DNA of 64,000 nucleotides, taken from assembly GCA_903934295.1 (NCBI GenBank), contig CAIZNI010000013.1, forward strand, positions 188,285 through 252,284, written 5' to 3'. The number at the start of each line of letters is the position of its first letter. Position 1 is the first letter of the stretch. The notes below the pieces were generated by a model. The model worked only from the letters and a program-made list of their open reading frames with translations. It ran no database searches and was not told the origin of the DNA. Both the position numbers and the translations under genes were made by a program. The stretch is from an uncultured beta proteobacterium (GTDB taxonomy: Bacteria > Pseudomonadota > Gammaproteobacteria > Burkholderiales > Burkholderiaceae_E). Below are positions 50,638-60,839 of this stretch, one piece after another.

Positions 50638-53304
50638 TCAGTGACCCGAGCCCCGGTTGGCAGCCAGCGCCTCCTCCAGCCATTGCAGCCAGTTCCTCCT
50701 GGCAGGATCGTCGAACATCTCGATGTGTTCGATGTCGAGGAACTCGACCCGGGCATCGCTGGCCAACAGGGCTGGCCAGATCGAATGCTGGCGGTCGGCC
50801 TGACGAAGGACCACGATGGCAGCACCGTCGTAGGGCTGTGCCACATGGTGGCGGATCATCTTGCGCGCCGCATAGCCGAAGGCGGGCCAGCGGTTGCGCG
50901 GCAGCAGCGCTCGGGACACGCGACCGGGTCGGCGGCCATAGAAGTCCACCAGCCGGTAGCTCAGCCATTGCACCAGCGCGATCTCCTCGACCAGCCAGCG
51001 AGCCTTCAGCGCGAGATAGGCGCCGAGATCCGATGGTCGCGCCCGGATTCGCCGGATGACTCGCTGCAAGCGCGCCTGCAACGGCTGGTTGGCGGCGACC
51101 GGTTGTCCGCCTGGCGCCGCGTCCGAATCGAGGCGGGCCCGCAGGGGTTGCAGAGGATCGAGCATGAACAGCAGCTCGACCGTCTGGGCGCTGGCGCGCA
51201 ACTGCTGGGCGATCTCGAAGGCGATCAGGCCGCCGAGCGAGTACCCCGCCACCCGGTAGGGCCCGTCGGGCTGAACCGTGCGGATCTCCCGAACGAAAGC
51301 ACGGGCCAGTTCGCTCAGGGTATCGGCCTGGATGAATCCGCCGCCCAGCGCCCACAGCGACAGGGCTTGAAGCGGCATGGGCAGTGTCCACAGGCCGGGT
51401 CGGGCCATCCGATGGTCGATGCCGCAGAAAAAGATCGGTGCGCCCACGCCCGCCGGTGCGAACGGAAAGACGTGGCGGGTGTTCTCGCTGCCCTGGCGAG
51501 GGACGGCTGCCTGGTCGATGCGCAGGGCGAGCTCGCGCAGGGTGGGCGTCTCGAAGGCCAGGTGGGCCGGCAGCGCCACCCCGAAGACGGTCTCCACTTC
51601 CAGCGACATCTGCACGCTGGCCAGCGAATCGCCGCCGACCGAGAAAAAATTCTCCTCGATTCCGACCCGGTCGATGCGCAGCACCCGCTTCCAGATCGTC
51701 GCCAGCTCGATCTCCGTCGGTGTCATCGGACCCGACGCATCGGCCGCGGTGTCGCCGGCGTCCGCCGCCGCGAGCGCCAGCTGTCGTATCGCATTGCGGT
51801 CGACCTTGCCGCTGGCGCTGTGCGGCAGGTGCTCGGGGAACACGAAGCGCGCGGGAATCATCGCCGCTGGCAGCGCTTCGCGCAGTCCAGCCTGCAGATC
51901 CTTCGACAGAGGCGGCGAAGACCAGTGGCCGATCAGCGCGGCAACCACCACCCGGCCGCCGCTCGCCGTCGGCATCCAGGTGGCAGCCGCCTGGCTTACC
52001 CTCGGCAGGCGCAGCAGCGCTGACTCGACTTCACGCGGTTCAATGCGCACGCCACGAACCTTGATCTGGTCATCGAGGCGTCCGAAATACTCGATCACCC
52101 CATCGGGACGGCGGGCGACGAGATCACCCGTCCGGTAGTGCCGCTCGCCCAGGGGCCCCAGCGCGGTGAACCGTTCGGCGGTCAGTGCCGGCTGATCGCG
52201 GTAGCCGCGGGCAACGCCGGCGCCCGCCAGGCAGAGTTCGCCCTGCACGCCATCGGCAACCGGCTGACCCTGGGCATCCATCACCAGCGCGGACAGCCCG
52301 GACAGCGGTGTGCCGATCGGGGCGGAGATCGACGAACCGCCCGGATCGTCCGCGAGCATTCGATGGCCGGTCGCCCAGACCGTGGTCTCGGTCGGCCCGT
52401 ACAGGTTCCAGGCCTGGTCGGCGAGTGCCGCGATCCGGCTTGCCAGTTCGGGTGCCACCGGCTCCGCGGTCGAGATGGCGACTCTCAGTCGCGGGAGTGC
52501 AGTGGTCCCGGCCAGCAGCACCGCCCAGACCGAAGGACCGGTTTGCATGACGGTGACGTGGTGGTGCCGCATCTCCTCGGCGAGCCGATCCGGACGCAAC
52601 AGCAGGCTGCGCTCGCGCAGCAGCAGGCTCGCGCCGCTGATCAGCGGCACAAAAACCTCCGCGACCGAGATGTCGAAGCCGATCGAGGCGACCGCCAGAT
52701 AGCGGTCCTGAGGGCTGAAGCCGATCAGCGCGGCGGCGGCGTGCAGCAGGTTGATCACCTGAGCGTGCTCGACTTCCACCCCCTTGGGTTCGCCGGTGCT
52801 GCCGGAAGTGAAGAGCACATAGGCCAGCCGGGCGCCGCCCGGCGCGCAGGCTGGCACCGCCGATTCGTCCGTGGGAGTACCCACGGTGTTCGGGTCGATC
52901 CAGTTGATCTCGCCCAGTTCGCAGGCATTGGTGCGGGCCGCGTCGCGCAGTCGCTGAGTCAGCGACGCCTCTGCGATCACCATCCGGCAGCCGGCCGCCC
53001 GCAGCAGGCGCGCGCCACGCCCCAGCGGTTCATCGGCATCGATCGGTACATAGGCGCCGCCGGCCCACCAGATACCCAGGAGCGCCGCCACCAGATCGGC
53101 GCCGCGTGGCAGCAGCACGCCAACCGTCTGCTCGGGCTGAAGCCCCTGGGTCAGCAGTTCGGTGGCAAGCGCCTGGGCACGGCCGGCGAGTTCCCCGTAA
53201 GTGACCGGCCGCTCGGCGATAACGGCCACCGCGTTCGGCGTTCTCCGGGCATGAGCGAGGAACCCGTCTACCCCGGTCATCCGTGGGTCATGCATCGGGC
53301 TCAT
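50638..53304 (-). CDS. NRPS-like single module: adenylation - PCP - thioesterase, no condensation domain
   Basis: A: YVLFTSGSTGEPKGVEVEHAQ, NLYGPTETTVWAT, YRTGDLVARRPDGVIEYFGRLDDQIKVRGVRIEPREVE. PCP: FFSVGGDSLASVQ. TE: YRVAGYSLGGLIAFEIAQQL. Confidence 0.95.
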   Translation of the reverse strand: MSPMHDPRMTGVDGFLAHARRTPNAVAVIAERPVTYGELAGRAQALATELLTQGLQPEQTVGVLLPRGADLVAALLGIWWAGGAYVPIDADEPLGRGARLLRAAGCRMVIAEASLTQRLRDAARTNACELGEINWIDPNTVGTPTDESAVPACAPGGARLAYVLFTSGSTGEPKGVEVEHAQVINLLHAAAALIGFSPQDRYLAVASIGFDISVAEVFVPLISGASLLLRERSLLLRPDRLAEEMRHHHVTVMQTGPSVWAVLLAGTTALPRLRVAISTAEPVAPELASRIAALADQAWNLYGPTETTVWATGHRMLADDPGGSSISAPIGTPLSGLSALVMDAQGQPVADGVQGELCLAGAGVARGYRDQPALTAERFTALGPLGERHYRTGDLVARRPDGVIEYFGRLDDQIKVRGVRIEPREVESALLRLPRVSQAAATWMPTASGGRVVVAALIGHWSSPPLSKDLQAGLREALPAAMIPARFVFPEHLPHSASGKVDRNAIRQLALAAADAGDTAADASGPMTPTEIELATIWKRVLRIDRVGIEENFFSVGGDSLASVQMSLEVETVFGVALPAHLAFETPTLRELALRIDQAAVPRQGSENTRHVFPFAPAGVGAPIFFCGIDHRMARPGLWTLPMPLQALSLWALGGGFIQADTLSELARAFVREIRTVQPDGPYRVAGYSLGGLIAFEIAQQLRASAQTVELLFMLDPLQPLRARLDSDAAPGGQPVAANQPLQARLQRVIRRIRARPSDLGAYLALKARWLVEEIALVQWLSYRLVDFYGRRPGRVSRALLPRNRWPAFGYAARKMIRHHVAQPYDGAAIVVLRQADRQHSIWPALLASDARVEFLDIEHIEMFDDPARRNWLQWLEEALAANRGSGH

Positions 53305-53324
53305 GTCCGCGGACCGGGTGTTGT

Positions 53325-53639
53325 CTAGAGAAAGGTGACCCGCTGGCTCAGCGCATCGATCGCGACGGCCGGATCGCCAAACACGGTGCCCGACGCCTGA
53401 CTGCCGATCACCACGCCGCGCCCGGCCACCGGTGCCAGATTGTCGAGCTTGAACCGACCCGCAGCCGGCTGTTGGCGGATGAAGCAGGCTTCATCGAAGA
53501 AGAGCCGGTCGCCGGAATCGTCGATTTCATCGGAGTCCAGGCTGTCGAAGCCGATCAGGCGGCGCAGCCCCGGCATCGGATCGTCGATCTCGATCTCGCT
53601 GACGCGCTGCTCGATGGGGTCGATCAGGAATACCTTCAT
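53325..53639 (-). CDS. Conserved-looking hypothetical protein (104 aa)
   Basis: MKVFLIDPIEQRVSEIEIDDPMPGLRRLIGFDSLDSDEIDDSGDRLFFDEACFIRQQPAAGRFKLDNLAPVAGRGVVIGSQ. Confidence 0.7.
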   Translation of the reverse strand: MKVFLIDPIEQRVSEIEIDDPMPGLRRLIGFDSLDSDEIDDSGDRLFFDEACFIRQQPAAGRFKLDNLAPVAGRGVVIGSQASGTVFGDPAVAIDALSQRVTFL

Positions 53640-53867
53640 GGTGTCATTCCGTGCAGAGAGGTCAACGAACGAGAGTAGCCTGCCCGGCGCCGTTGGGCAG
53701 CAATGCCCCGACGAACGTCAGCGCTTTGGTATGGACCTTGCGTGGATGGCCAGCGCGGGCTTCATGCCCGACTGGCCGGCCCGGCGCCTGCCCTTCGAGC
53801 GCGCCTGGCGAAGCCCGAACCGGCTGGGCAGTTGAACGCGGCGGGCCGGAGGCAGCCGTATCCCGGG

Positions 53868-55043
53868 CTATGCGCCGCTGCGCTGCTGGCGCAGCGTGCG
53901 CTGCGCAATGGCGGCCCGATGGACCTCCGAGGCGCCATCGTAGATGCGAAACGCGCGAAGTTCCTGATAGAACGCCGCCACCGGATGGTCGTGGGCGATG
54001 CCCTGGGCGCCCATCAGTTGCACCGCGCGGTCGACCACCCGGGAGATGGCTTCCGAGACGAATACCTTGGCCATCGCCGACTCCTGCTTGACCGGGAGGC
54101 CGGCATCCATCCGGGCGGCCACCTGCCAGGTCATCAGACGCGCCGCCTGGAGATCGATCTGCGAGTCGGCGATGTGGGCTTGCACCATCTGCTGCTCGCT
54201 CAGGCGCCGGCCGAAGGATTCACGCTCGATCACATAGGCTTGCGCGATCTCCATCGCGCGGGCGGCACGCCCGATCAGCCGCATGCAATGCGCCAGGCGC
54301 GCGGGCTCGAGCCGCCGCTGCGCGTACTCCAGGGCTCGTCCGACTTCGCCCAGCACGTCGTGGGCGCCGACCTTGCAGGACGTCAGCGAGATCTCGCCGT
54401 GACCGCCCTGCTGCCAGGCGTCCAGCGAGCGGATGGTGCGCAGGTGGTGCCAGCCGGGGTTCGTGGTGTCCACCAGAAAGAAGGTGGGCCCCTCGTCGGT
54501 GGCGGCCATCACGATCGCCACCGCCGCCCCCTGCGCGCCGCTGATGAACCACTTGTGCCCGTCGATCACCCAGCCGCCGTCCACTCGCCGGGCATGTGTC
54601 TTCAGCATGCGCGGGTCGGAGCCGGCGCCGGGCGCCGGCTCGGTCATCGCGAAGCACGACCGGATCCGGCCCTCGATCAGCGGGCCCAGCCATCGTTCGC
54701 ACTGTGCCGGCGTGCCCAGCTCGGCCAGGGTGGTGATGTTCGGGCCCTCGGGGGGCGCGCAATGCAGCGCGATCGGGCCCAGCGGGCTGCGACCGGCCTG
54801 CTCGAGCACCGGCTGCGCATCGCGCCAGTTCAGCCCCAGTCCGCCTTGTTCGCTCGGCAGCCGCGGGCCCCAGACGCCGGCCTGTCGCGCCAGCGGCTGC
54901 AGCCGGGCCGCGAGCGCGTCGAGCGCCTCGACGTCATGCGCCAGCGTGGCCCGCTCGCAGGGAATCACTGCCTGTTCGATGAACGCTCGAACCGATGTCG
55001 CCAGGGCTGTCGCCCGGGCACTGACGCCGTGGATGTCGCTCAT
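53868..55043 (-). CDS. Acyl-CoA dehydrogenase family protein
   Basis: RSCFAMTEPAPGAGSDPRMLKTHARRVDGGWVIDGHKWFISGA...QLMGAQGIAHDHPVAAFYQELRAFRIYDGASEVHR. Confidence 0.94.
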   Translation of the reverse strand: MSDIHGVSARATALATSVRAFIEQAVIPCERATLAHDVEALDALAARLQPLARQAGVWGPRLPSEQGGLGLNWRDAQPVLEQAGRSPLGPIALHCAPPEGPNITTLAELGTPAQCERWLGPLIEGRIRSCFAMTEPAPGAGSDPRMLKTHARRVDGGWVIDGHKWFISGAQGAAVAIVMAATDEGPTFFLVDTTNPGWHHLRTIRSLDAWQQGGHGEISLTSCKVGAHDVLGEVGRALEYAQRRLEPARLAHCMRLIGRAARAMEIAQAYVIERESFGRRLSEQQMVQAHIADSQIDLQAARLMTWQVAARMDAGLPVKQESAMAKVFVSEAISRVVDRAVQLMGAQGIAHDHPVAAFYQELRAFRIYDGASEVHRAAIAQRTLRQQRSGA

Positions 55044-55065
55044 GATCGATGGATGTCCTGTCTGT

Positions 55066-57099
55066 TCATCGGTCTTGCGGGCCGCGCGGCAACAGCCGGG
55101 CGCTGCGCAGGTTCTCGCTCAGCGTGGCCAGCGACAGCGGTTTGGACATGAATCCGTCCATGCCAGCGGCCAGGCAGGCCTCGCGGTCTTCGGGAAAGGC
55201 GTTGGCGGTCATGCCGATCACCCACGGCCGCCGCGTGACCGGCAGCGCGCGCAGGCGGCGGGTGGTTTCCAGCCCGTCCATGTCGGGCATCTGCATGTCC
55301 ATCAGCACCACGTCGAACGGGTCCTCCATCAGTCGGGCCAGCGCCTGCCGCCCCCCATCGGTCAGCGCCGGCGGGAGGGCGCCGAGCCTGGCCAGCTGGC
55401 GTTCGGTGACCAGGCGGTTCACCGGGTTGTCATCCACCACCAGGATCCGCAAGCTGGCCAGATCCGCGTACGCCTCGGGCGTGGCGACGACAGCCGCTGG
55501 CGCGACCACCTCATGCGTTCTCAGGGGGACCGTGAAAGTGAAGACCGAGCCCCTGCCCGGCTCGCTCTCGACACTCAGCGAGCCACCCATCTGTTCGATC
55601 AGGCCCTTGCAGATGGCCAGTCCGAGTCCGCTGCCGCCGAAGCGGCGGGCGGTGGTGCTGTCGGCCTGGGAGAAGGGTTCCCACAGGTGCGCGAGCGCGT
55701 TCGGTTCGATGCCCATGCCGGTGTCCTGGACCCGGCCGCGCAGGACGACGGTGCCCGCATTCCGAGTGGCCACCTCGAGCGAGGCGGTCACGCCGCCACG
55801 TTCGGTGAATTTCAGCGCGTTGCCGACCAGGTTCACCCAGATCTGGCGCAGGCGGGTCGGATCGCCCGCGAGGCTGGCGGGAACGTCGGCGGCGGTGCTC
55901 ACCCGCAGCCACAGTCCCCGACTGTCGGCGGCGCTCTTCAGCAGCAGCCCCACTTCCTCGAGAAGCGTCGCCGGCGACAGGGGAACCCATTCGAGTTCGA
56001 CCCGGTTCGCCTCGATCCGGGAGAAGTCGAGGATGCCGTCCAGCAGCGAGAGCAGGGCCGTGCCGGCAGTTTGCATGGTGTCGATGTAGCGCGCCTGTTC
56101 GGCGCTCAGTTCGGTGCCTGACAGCAACTCGCCCAGTCCGAGCACCCCGTGCATGGGGGTCCGGATCTCATGACTCATCATGGCCAGGAAGCGGCTCTTG
56201 GCCTGCGTCGCCGCGTTCGCGCGGGCCAGTGCTTCCTCCAGATCACGGGTCCGCGTCGCCACCTTGTCTTCCAGCGAGGCGGTGATCGCGCGCAACTCGG
56301 CGTTGCGCTCGGCGAGGTCGCGCGAACTCGCCTGCAGCTGCTGCTCGGTGGCCAGGCGGGCCTGCCGCTCGGTCTCCAGTCGGGCCATGTCGGCGACCTG
56401 CTGGCGCACCAGCGCATCGGCGCTGCGCAGGGCCTGCTCGGCCAGGGCGCGCTGGGTCAGTTCGTGGGCAGTGCCGATCATGCCGAGCAGACGGCGGTTT
56501 TCGGTGACCTCGACCAGCAGGGTCAGCAGCGGAATCACCCGCGCCAGGTGGCTTGCCTCGAGCGCCGTCCAGCCGCCCGGGCGCGCGGTCCACATCGCCA
56601 GGACATGCACGTCGCCGCGGGCTGCCTGCAGCGGCAAGGCCAGATAGGAGGTGGCCCCTGCCTGCGCGAAGCCGCGCACGATGGGAAAGCGTTCGTCCTG
56701 TTCGATGGCGGTCTGGTCGAGGAAGAGTGGCGCCCGGGTGGTGATCACCGCATGGAGCGGGCTGACCCGGTGCTCCTCGCTGTCGAGAAATCCCGGTGGG
56801 CGCTCCAGAAAAGCCACCTGGGGCTGTCCGCGGGTCCAGACGTAGCCCAGACCCGACAGCCCGGGGTGGCGGGTGAGGACCGCCACTGACAGCCGTTCCG
56901 GGGCGAAGCCGGCCTCGGTCAGACAGTCGGCCGTCGCCTGGACCGCCGGCTGCAGGTCGAGCGTCTGGACCTCGATGGCCAGGACGCGTTCATGCAGTCC
57001 GGCCAACCAGAGGCGGGGGTCATCGGTTGCGGGCAATGCCGCACCGGGCGAAGTCGCGCCGGCCTTGCCCGACGGATCGGATGACAGCTCGCGTGCCAT
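55066..57099 (-). CDS. Hybrid sensor histidine kinase (GAF-like - HisKA - HATPase - receiver)
   Basis: FLAMMSHEIRTPMHGVLGLGELL H-box; DTGMGIEPNALAHLWEPFSQADSTTARRFGGSGLGLAICKGLIEQMGG; receiver ILVVDDNPVNRLV...DVVLMDMQMPDMDGLETTRRLR. Confidence 0.95.
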   Translation of the reverse strand: MARELSSDPSGKAGATSPGAALPATDDPRLWLAGLHERVLAIEVQTLDLQPAVQATADCLTEAGFAPERLSVAVLTRHPGLSGLGYVWTRGQPQVAFLERPPGFLDSEEHRVSPLHAVITTRAPLFLDQTAIEQDERFPIVRGFAQAGATSYLALPLQAARGDVHVLAMWTARPGGWTALEASHLARVIPLLTLLVEVTENRRLLGMIGTAHELTQRALAEQALRSADALVRQQVADMARLETERQARLATEQQLQASSRDLAERNAELRAITASLEDKVATRTRDLEEALARANAATQAKSRFLAMMSHEIRTPMHGVLGLGELLSGTELSAEQARYIDTMQTAGTALLSLLDGILDFSRIEANRVELEWVPLSPATLLEEVGLLLKSAADSRGLWLRVSTAADVPASLAGDPTRLRQIWVNLVGNALKFTERGGVTASLEVATRNAGTVVLRGRVQDTGMGIEPNALAHLWEPFSQADSTTARRFGGSGLGLAICKGLIEQMGGSLSVESEPGRGSVFTFTVPLRTHEVVAPAAVVATPEAYADLASLRILVVDDNPVNRLVTERQLARLGALPPALTDGGRQALARLMEDPFDVVLMDMQMPDMDGLETTRRLRALPVTRRPWVIGMTANAFPEDREACLAAGMDGFMSKPLSLATLSENLRSARLLPRGPQDR

Positions 57100-57116
57100 G
57101 GCGGTGAAGGCGGGTG

Positions 57117-57407
57117 TCAGGTCTTGCGGCGTTGGCGCGCCGACTTGTTGCGGGTCTGAACGCCCTGCGGGCCGCCGAGCTCGCCGGCCGCGATGGCGTC
57201 CTCGAGCCATTTCCGGATGCTGTCGATGCCGGGCACTTCCCTGACCGCCGGGTCGCGCAGGGCGCGAACGGCCACCCGGACCTCGTTGGCAGCCTCGAGC
57301 AGGCCCAGGCTCGGCTGCTCCGCCCAGATGCGGCCCGCTGCCGTCAGGCAGGCCTTGCGCGCCGGATTCATGCGTTCACTCCCGATGGTGTCGGCGGACG
57401 ACGACAT
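57117..57407 (-). CDS. Hypothetical protein (96 aa or shorter)
   Basis: MNPARKACLTAAGRIWAEQPSLGLLEAANEVRVAVRALRDPAVREVPGIDSIRKWLEDAIAAGELGG; ORF between kinase and cupin. Confidence 0.55.
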   Translation of the reverse strand: MSSSADTIGSERMNPARKACLTAAGRIWAEQPSLGLLEAANEVRVAVRALRDPAVREVPGIDSIRKWLEDAIAAGELGGPQGVQTRNKSARQRRKT

Positions 57408-57462
57408 CCGCGAGCCCGCATTGTAGAGGGCCCCACCCCGGCTTGCGGCTTCGGCCGCACGA

Positions 57463-57909
57463 TCATGCGGGTGGATTCGGCGGTTCGCAGGCCACCGTGC
57501 CCATGTCCGCGGGAAGCGTCACCTCGAGCAGTTCCAGGTCTTCCGAAGTGGCGGTCTCGTTGTGCTTCATGCCACCGGGAATCAGCAGCGATTCGCCGGC
57601 TTGCAGGCGAATCCGGCGGCCATCCTCGAACTCCAGATCGACCCAGCCCTTGAGCCCGTAGACGAACTGCGCCTCGCAGACGTGGTAGTGCCAGCCGGTG
57701 GGCTGCGACAGGCCGCGGCTCGAGGACATGACCTGCGCGCGCAGGCGGCCCTGGGTGGCCTCACCGACCAGCAGGTCGCGATAGTGGAAGAACGCCCGCC
57801 GGCCGGCGACCTCGGGCGCGCTGGCGGCCGTGGCATGGGCGAGTTTGCCCGTTGCTGCGGCGACGCTCGTCGCGGTGGCTGGGGTATCGTTCGATTGATT
57901 GTCGCTCAT
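57463..57909 (-). CDS. Cupin domain-containing protein
   Basis: GLSQPTGWHYHVCEAQFVYGLKGWVDLEFEDGRRIRLQAGESLLIPGGMKHNE. Confidence 0.88.
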   Translation of the reverse strand: MSDNQSNDTPATATSVAAATGKLAHATAASAPEVAGRRAFFHYRDLLVGEATQGRLRAQVMSSSRGLSQPTGWHYHVCEAQFVYGLKGWVDLEFEDGRRIRLQAGESLLIPGGMKHNETATSEDLELLEVTLPADMGTVACEPPNPPA

Positions 57910-58001
57910 GGGTTTTCTCCGGATGCGTCCAGAGCGAGTATGACCCGCGAGCGTCCTCGACGACAACGAACACCCGCCCAGGTGATGGGCCGACCCCCTT
58001 C

Positions 58002-59327
58002 ATGAACGACGATACGGAGAGCCTCGACGTGCAGACCGCTTCCGCCCAACCCGGATCGCCCCAGCGCCCCTACGACACCGTGCTGAGCGGCGGCCACTTC
58101 ATCGATCCCGCGCAGGGCCTGGACGGCGCGTACGACATCGCAGTCCTCGATGGCCGGGTGGCGGCGGTGCTCCCCGGGGGCGCGTCAGTCGCCGCCCGTG
58201 AACGGATCGATGTGCGCGGCCAACTGGTCATCCCCGGCATGATCGACACCCATGCGCATGTGTTCCAGCACGTCACCGGGCGCTTCGGCCTGGAGGCCGA
58301 CCTGTGCGGGGTGCGCTCCGGTGTCACCACGCTGATCGATCAGGGCGGACCGTCCTGCATGACGCTGCCGGCCTTCCGCGAATTCGTGGTCAAGCCCAAG
58401 CGCTCGCGCGTGTTCGCCTACCTGTCCGCCTATCTGGTGGGCGGCATGGAAGGCCATTTCTACCCTGCCCTTTACAAGCCGGACTGCCTGGATGTCGAGG
58501 CCACGGTGAAGGCCGCGCTCGCCAACACCGACATCGTCCGCGGATTCAAGGCCCACGCCGAGCTCGGCGGCTTCGCTCGCTGGGGCATCGAGGTGATGCG
58601 CCAGGCGGCCGAGATCGCGCGCCGCGCCGACATGCCCCTGTACATCCACTTCGGACAGCTCTGGCCGCTGCCGGCGCACGGCGATGCGGGCGTCGATCCG
58701 GACACGATCCTGGCCGAGGTCGTGCCGCTGCTCAAGGAAGGCGACATCCTGGCGCATCCCTTCACCCGTCACCCGGGTGGCTTCGTCGATCGTCACGGCA
58801 AGGTCCATGCGGTGGTCCGTGAGGCGCTGAACAAGGGGCTGCGGATCGATGTCGGCCACGGCTCGCATTTCAGCTACCGGATGGCGCGCATTGCGCTGGA
58901 CGCCGGGATCATCCCCGACACCCTGGGCGCCGACATGCACGGCTACAACACCGCGGTGCCGGCGCCGCCCGGAACCCCGGATGAGCACAGCGACACCGAA
59001 CACATGTTCTTCGGCAAGACGCGCTTTTCGCTGGCATCGGCCATGACCGCCATGCTGGCGCTCGGCCTGCCACTGGAACAGGTGGTACGGATGGTGACCT
59101 GCCGGGTGGTCGATGTGTTCGGCCTGCCGCGCGAGCTCGGCACGCTGGCACCGGGCAACCCGGCCGACATCACCGTTCTGCACGATGAGCGCGGCCGCTG
59201 GGCGCTGTCCGACAACGAGGGCACGCAACTGGTCGGCGAGCGGCTGCTGCGTCCGGCCTTCTGCCTGCGCGACGGCGTTCGCCACGAGGCCGACGCCTCG
59301 ATCCTGCCGGTGACTCAGGCGGCCTGA
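58002..59327 (+). CDS. Amidohydrolase/deacetylase family metallohydrolase
   Basis: LSGGHFIDPAQGLDGAYDIAVLDGRVAAVLPGG...GQLVIPGMIDTHAHVFQH...DVGHGSHFSYRMARIALDAGIIPDTLGADMHGYN. Confidence 0.92.
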   Translation: MNDDTESLDVQTASAQPGSPQRPYDTVLSGGHFIDPAQGLDGAYDIAVLDGRVAAVLPGGASVAARERIDVRGQLVIPGMIDTHAHVFQHVTGRFGLEADLCGVRSGVTTLIDQGGPSCMTLPAFREFVVKPKRSRVFAYLSAYLVGGMEGHFYPALYKPDCLDVEATVKAALANTDIVRGFKAHAELGGFARWGIEVMRQAAEIARRADMPLYIHFGQLWPLPAHGDAGVDPDTILAEVVPLLKEGDILAHPFTRHPGGFVDRHGKVHAVVREALNKGLRIDVGHGSHFSYRMARIALDAGIIPDTLGADMHGYNTAVPAPPGTPDEHSDTEHMFFGKTRFSLASAMTAMLALGLPLEQVVRMVTCRVVDVFGLPRELGTLAPGNPADITVLHDERGRWALSDNEGTQLVGERLLRPAFCLRDGVRHEADASILPVTQAA

Positions 59328-59950
59328 GCGGGATCGCGCCGGGCCCGGTCGGCCTGTTCGGCCAGAAAACGCGGGACCGCTGCGCGTTGGCGCCGCTGGA
59401 CCTGGCACAGAAGGCCGTGGCCGATCTGCTCGAGCGCGTAGCCGGTGGCGATGTCCTGGCGGATGCGCTGCCACAACTGCACCGTCATCAGGACATCGGC
59501 CAGTGCCCGGTGCGCCCGGCCGGTGCCCCGCAGGCCCAGATGCCCGGCGAGCGTGCCGAGCCGGTGGTTCGGCGCGTCCGGATAGAGCCGTCGGGCCAGC
59601 AGCATCGTGCAGGCGAATTCAGCCGTCGGATCCAGGCCGAGCCGCCGGAGCTCGCTCGTCCAGAAGCCACGATCGAACGCGGCGTTGTGGGCGACCAGCG
59701 GGCGTCCCGAGACGAACCGGGCCGCCTCGCGCATCACCCGGTGCACCGGCGGCGCATCGGCCACCAGGTCGTTGGTGATCCCGGTCAGGTGCGCCACGTC
59801 GGACGGAATCCAGCGGCCAGGATTCATCAGGCTCTGAAAGCGGTCGATGACGACGCCGTCGCGCACCAGGGCGATCGCGATCTCGGTGGGCCGGTCCTGT
59901 CCGGGACTCAGTCCGGTGGTCTCGAAGTCCAGAACGGCGATTTCTTCCAT
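59315..59950 (-). CDS. 3'-5' exonuclease, DnaQ/epsilon-like
   Basis: EEIAVLDFETTGLSPGQDRPTEIAIALVRDG...LVAHNAAFDRGFW...AHRALADVLMTVQL: Exo I-III DEDDh. Confidence 0.95.
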   Translation of the reverse strand: MEEIAVLDFETTGLSPGQDRPTEIAIALVRDGVVIDRFQSLMNPGRWIPSDVAHLTGITNDLVADAPPVHRVMREAARFVSGRPLVAHNAAFDRGFWTSELRRLGLDPTAEFACTMLLARRLYPDAPNHRLGTLAGHLGLRGTGRAHRALADVLMTVQLWQRIRQDIATGYALEQIGHGLLCQVQRRQRAAVPRFLAEQADRARRDPAQAA

Positions 59951-60115
59951 GAACGCTCCTTGTCACGACAGCCGGCGGCACCGCGCCTGGCGACGATCTC
60001 CGTTACAGTTTCGCATGTCGATTTTCCCGCCCAAGCAATTTACCGTTGGTCGCCTGAGGGTGCCCGCTGCGCCTGAGCGCGGTGATTCACCTGATTCGCT
60101 GCGCGCGGCCTGGTC

Positions 60116-60817
60116 ATGAACGCCCTGCAAGCCGAACGCCACCGCCTCTACGATGCGCCTGAGGGTCTGGTGCGGGCCCTGGTGCTGGAACTGGCTCGGC
60201 CCGCCGACTGGGACCTGCTGTCGCCCCTGTGGCGAGGCGTGCAGACCGACCTGGCCCTGCCCGCGCCGGCGATCGCGGTATCGGGCGTGGACGGCTACCA
60301 ACTCTGGTTTTCGCTGGCCGAGCCGGTCGCGGTGGTCGAGGCGGCGGCCTTCCTGGACGCGCTGCGGCGCCATTATTTGGGTGGCGTGTCACCCGGCCGC
60401 ATCCGGACGATCCCGTCCCTGGCGGGCACGCCTCATTCGCCCCAGCCCGAGTCCTTGCCGCAGATTCCCGAAGAGCAGCCGGGCACCAGCCGATGGTCGG
60501 CCTATGTGGCGTCGGACCTGGCGCCGATCTTTGCGGAAGAGCCCTGGCTCTTTCAGGAGCCCAGCCCCGACGCGCAGGCCAGCGTGCTCAACCGGCTGAG
60601 CTCGATCAAGCCTGCCGCGTTTCAGGCGGCGCTGGCCCTGCTGCGCCCGGCCGCGCCATCGGGCCGCCCGGCTCCGGTGTCCGCCGGTACTGCGCCACCA
60701 CAGGAGCCCCGATCCTTTCTGCTGGCCGTCATGAACGATCCCGCGACTGACCTGCAATGGCGCATCGAGGCGGCCAAGGCACTGCTGCCCTATTTCGAGC
60801 GTCCGGCCGGAGCGTGA
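60116..60817 (+). CDS. Hypothetical protein (233 aa)
   Basis: Long ORF between exonuclease and LuxR-like ORF; C-terminal LLAVMNDPATDLQWRIEAAKALLPYFERP. Confidence 0.7.
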   Translation: MNALQAERHRLYDAPEGLVRALVLELARPADWDLLSPLWRGVQTDLALPAPAIAVSGVDGYQLWFSLAEPVAVVEAAAFLDALRRHYLGGVSPGRIRTIPSLAGTPHSPQPESLPQIPEEQPGTSRWSAYVASDLAPIFAEEPWLFQEPSPDAQASVLNRLSSIKPAAFQAALALLRPAAPSGRPAPVSAGTAPPQEPRSFLLAVMNDPATDLQWRIEAAKALLPYFERPAGA

Positions 60818-60839
60818 GCCGGGCGCAGCTTGCGAACCC

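Noticed and set aside
50638-55043. Pyrrole-type pathway (prolyl-PCP plus ACAD oxidase) from NRPS-like and nearby acyl-CoA dehydrogenase
   Set aside because: The PCP is fused with a TE instead of standing alone, and the ACAD looks like an ordinary fatty acyl-CoA type with an intervening gap; no halogenase or PKS nearby.
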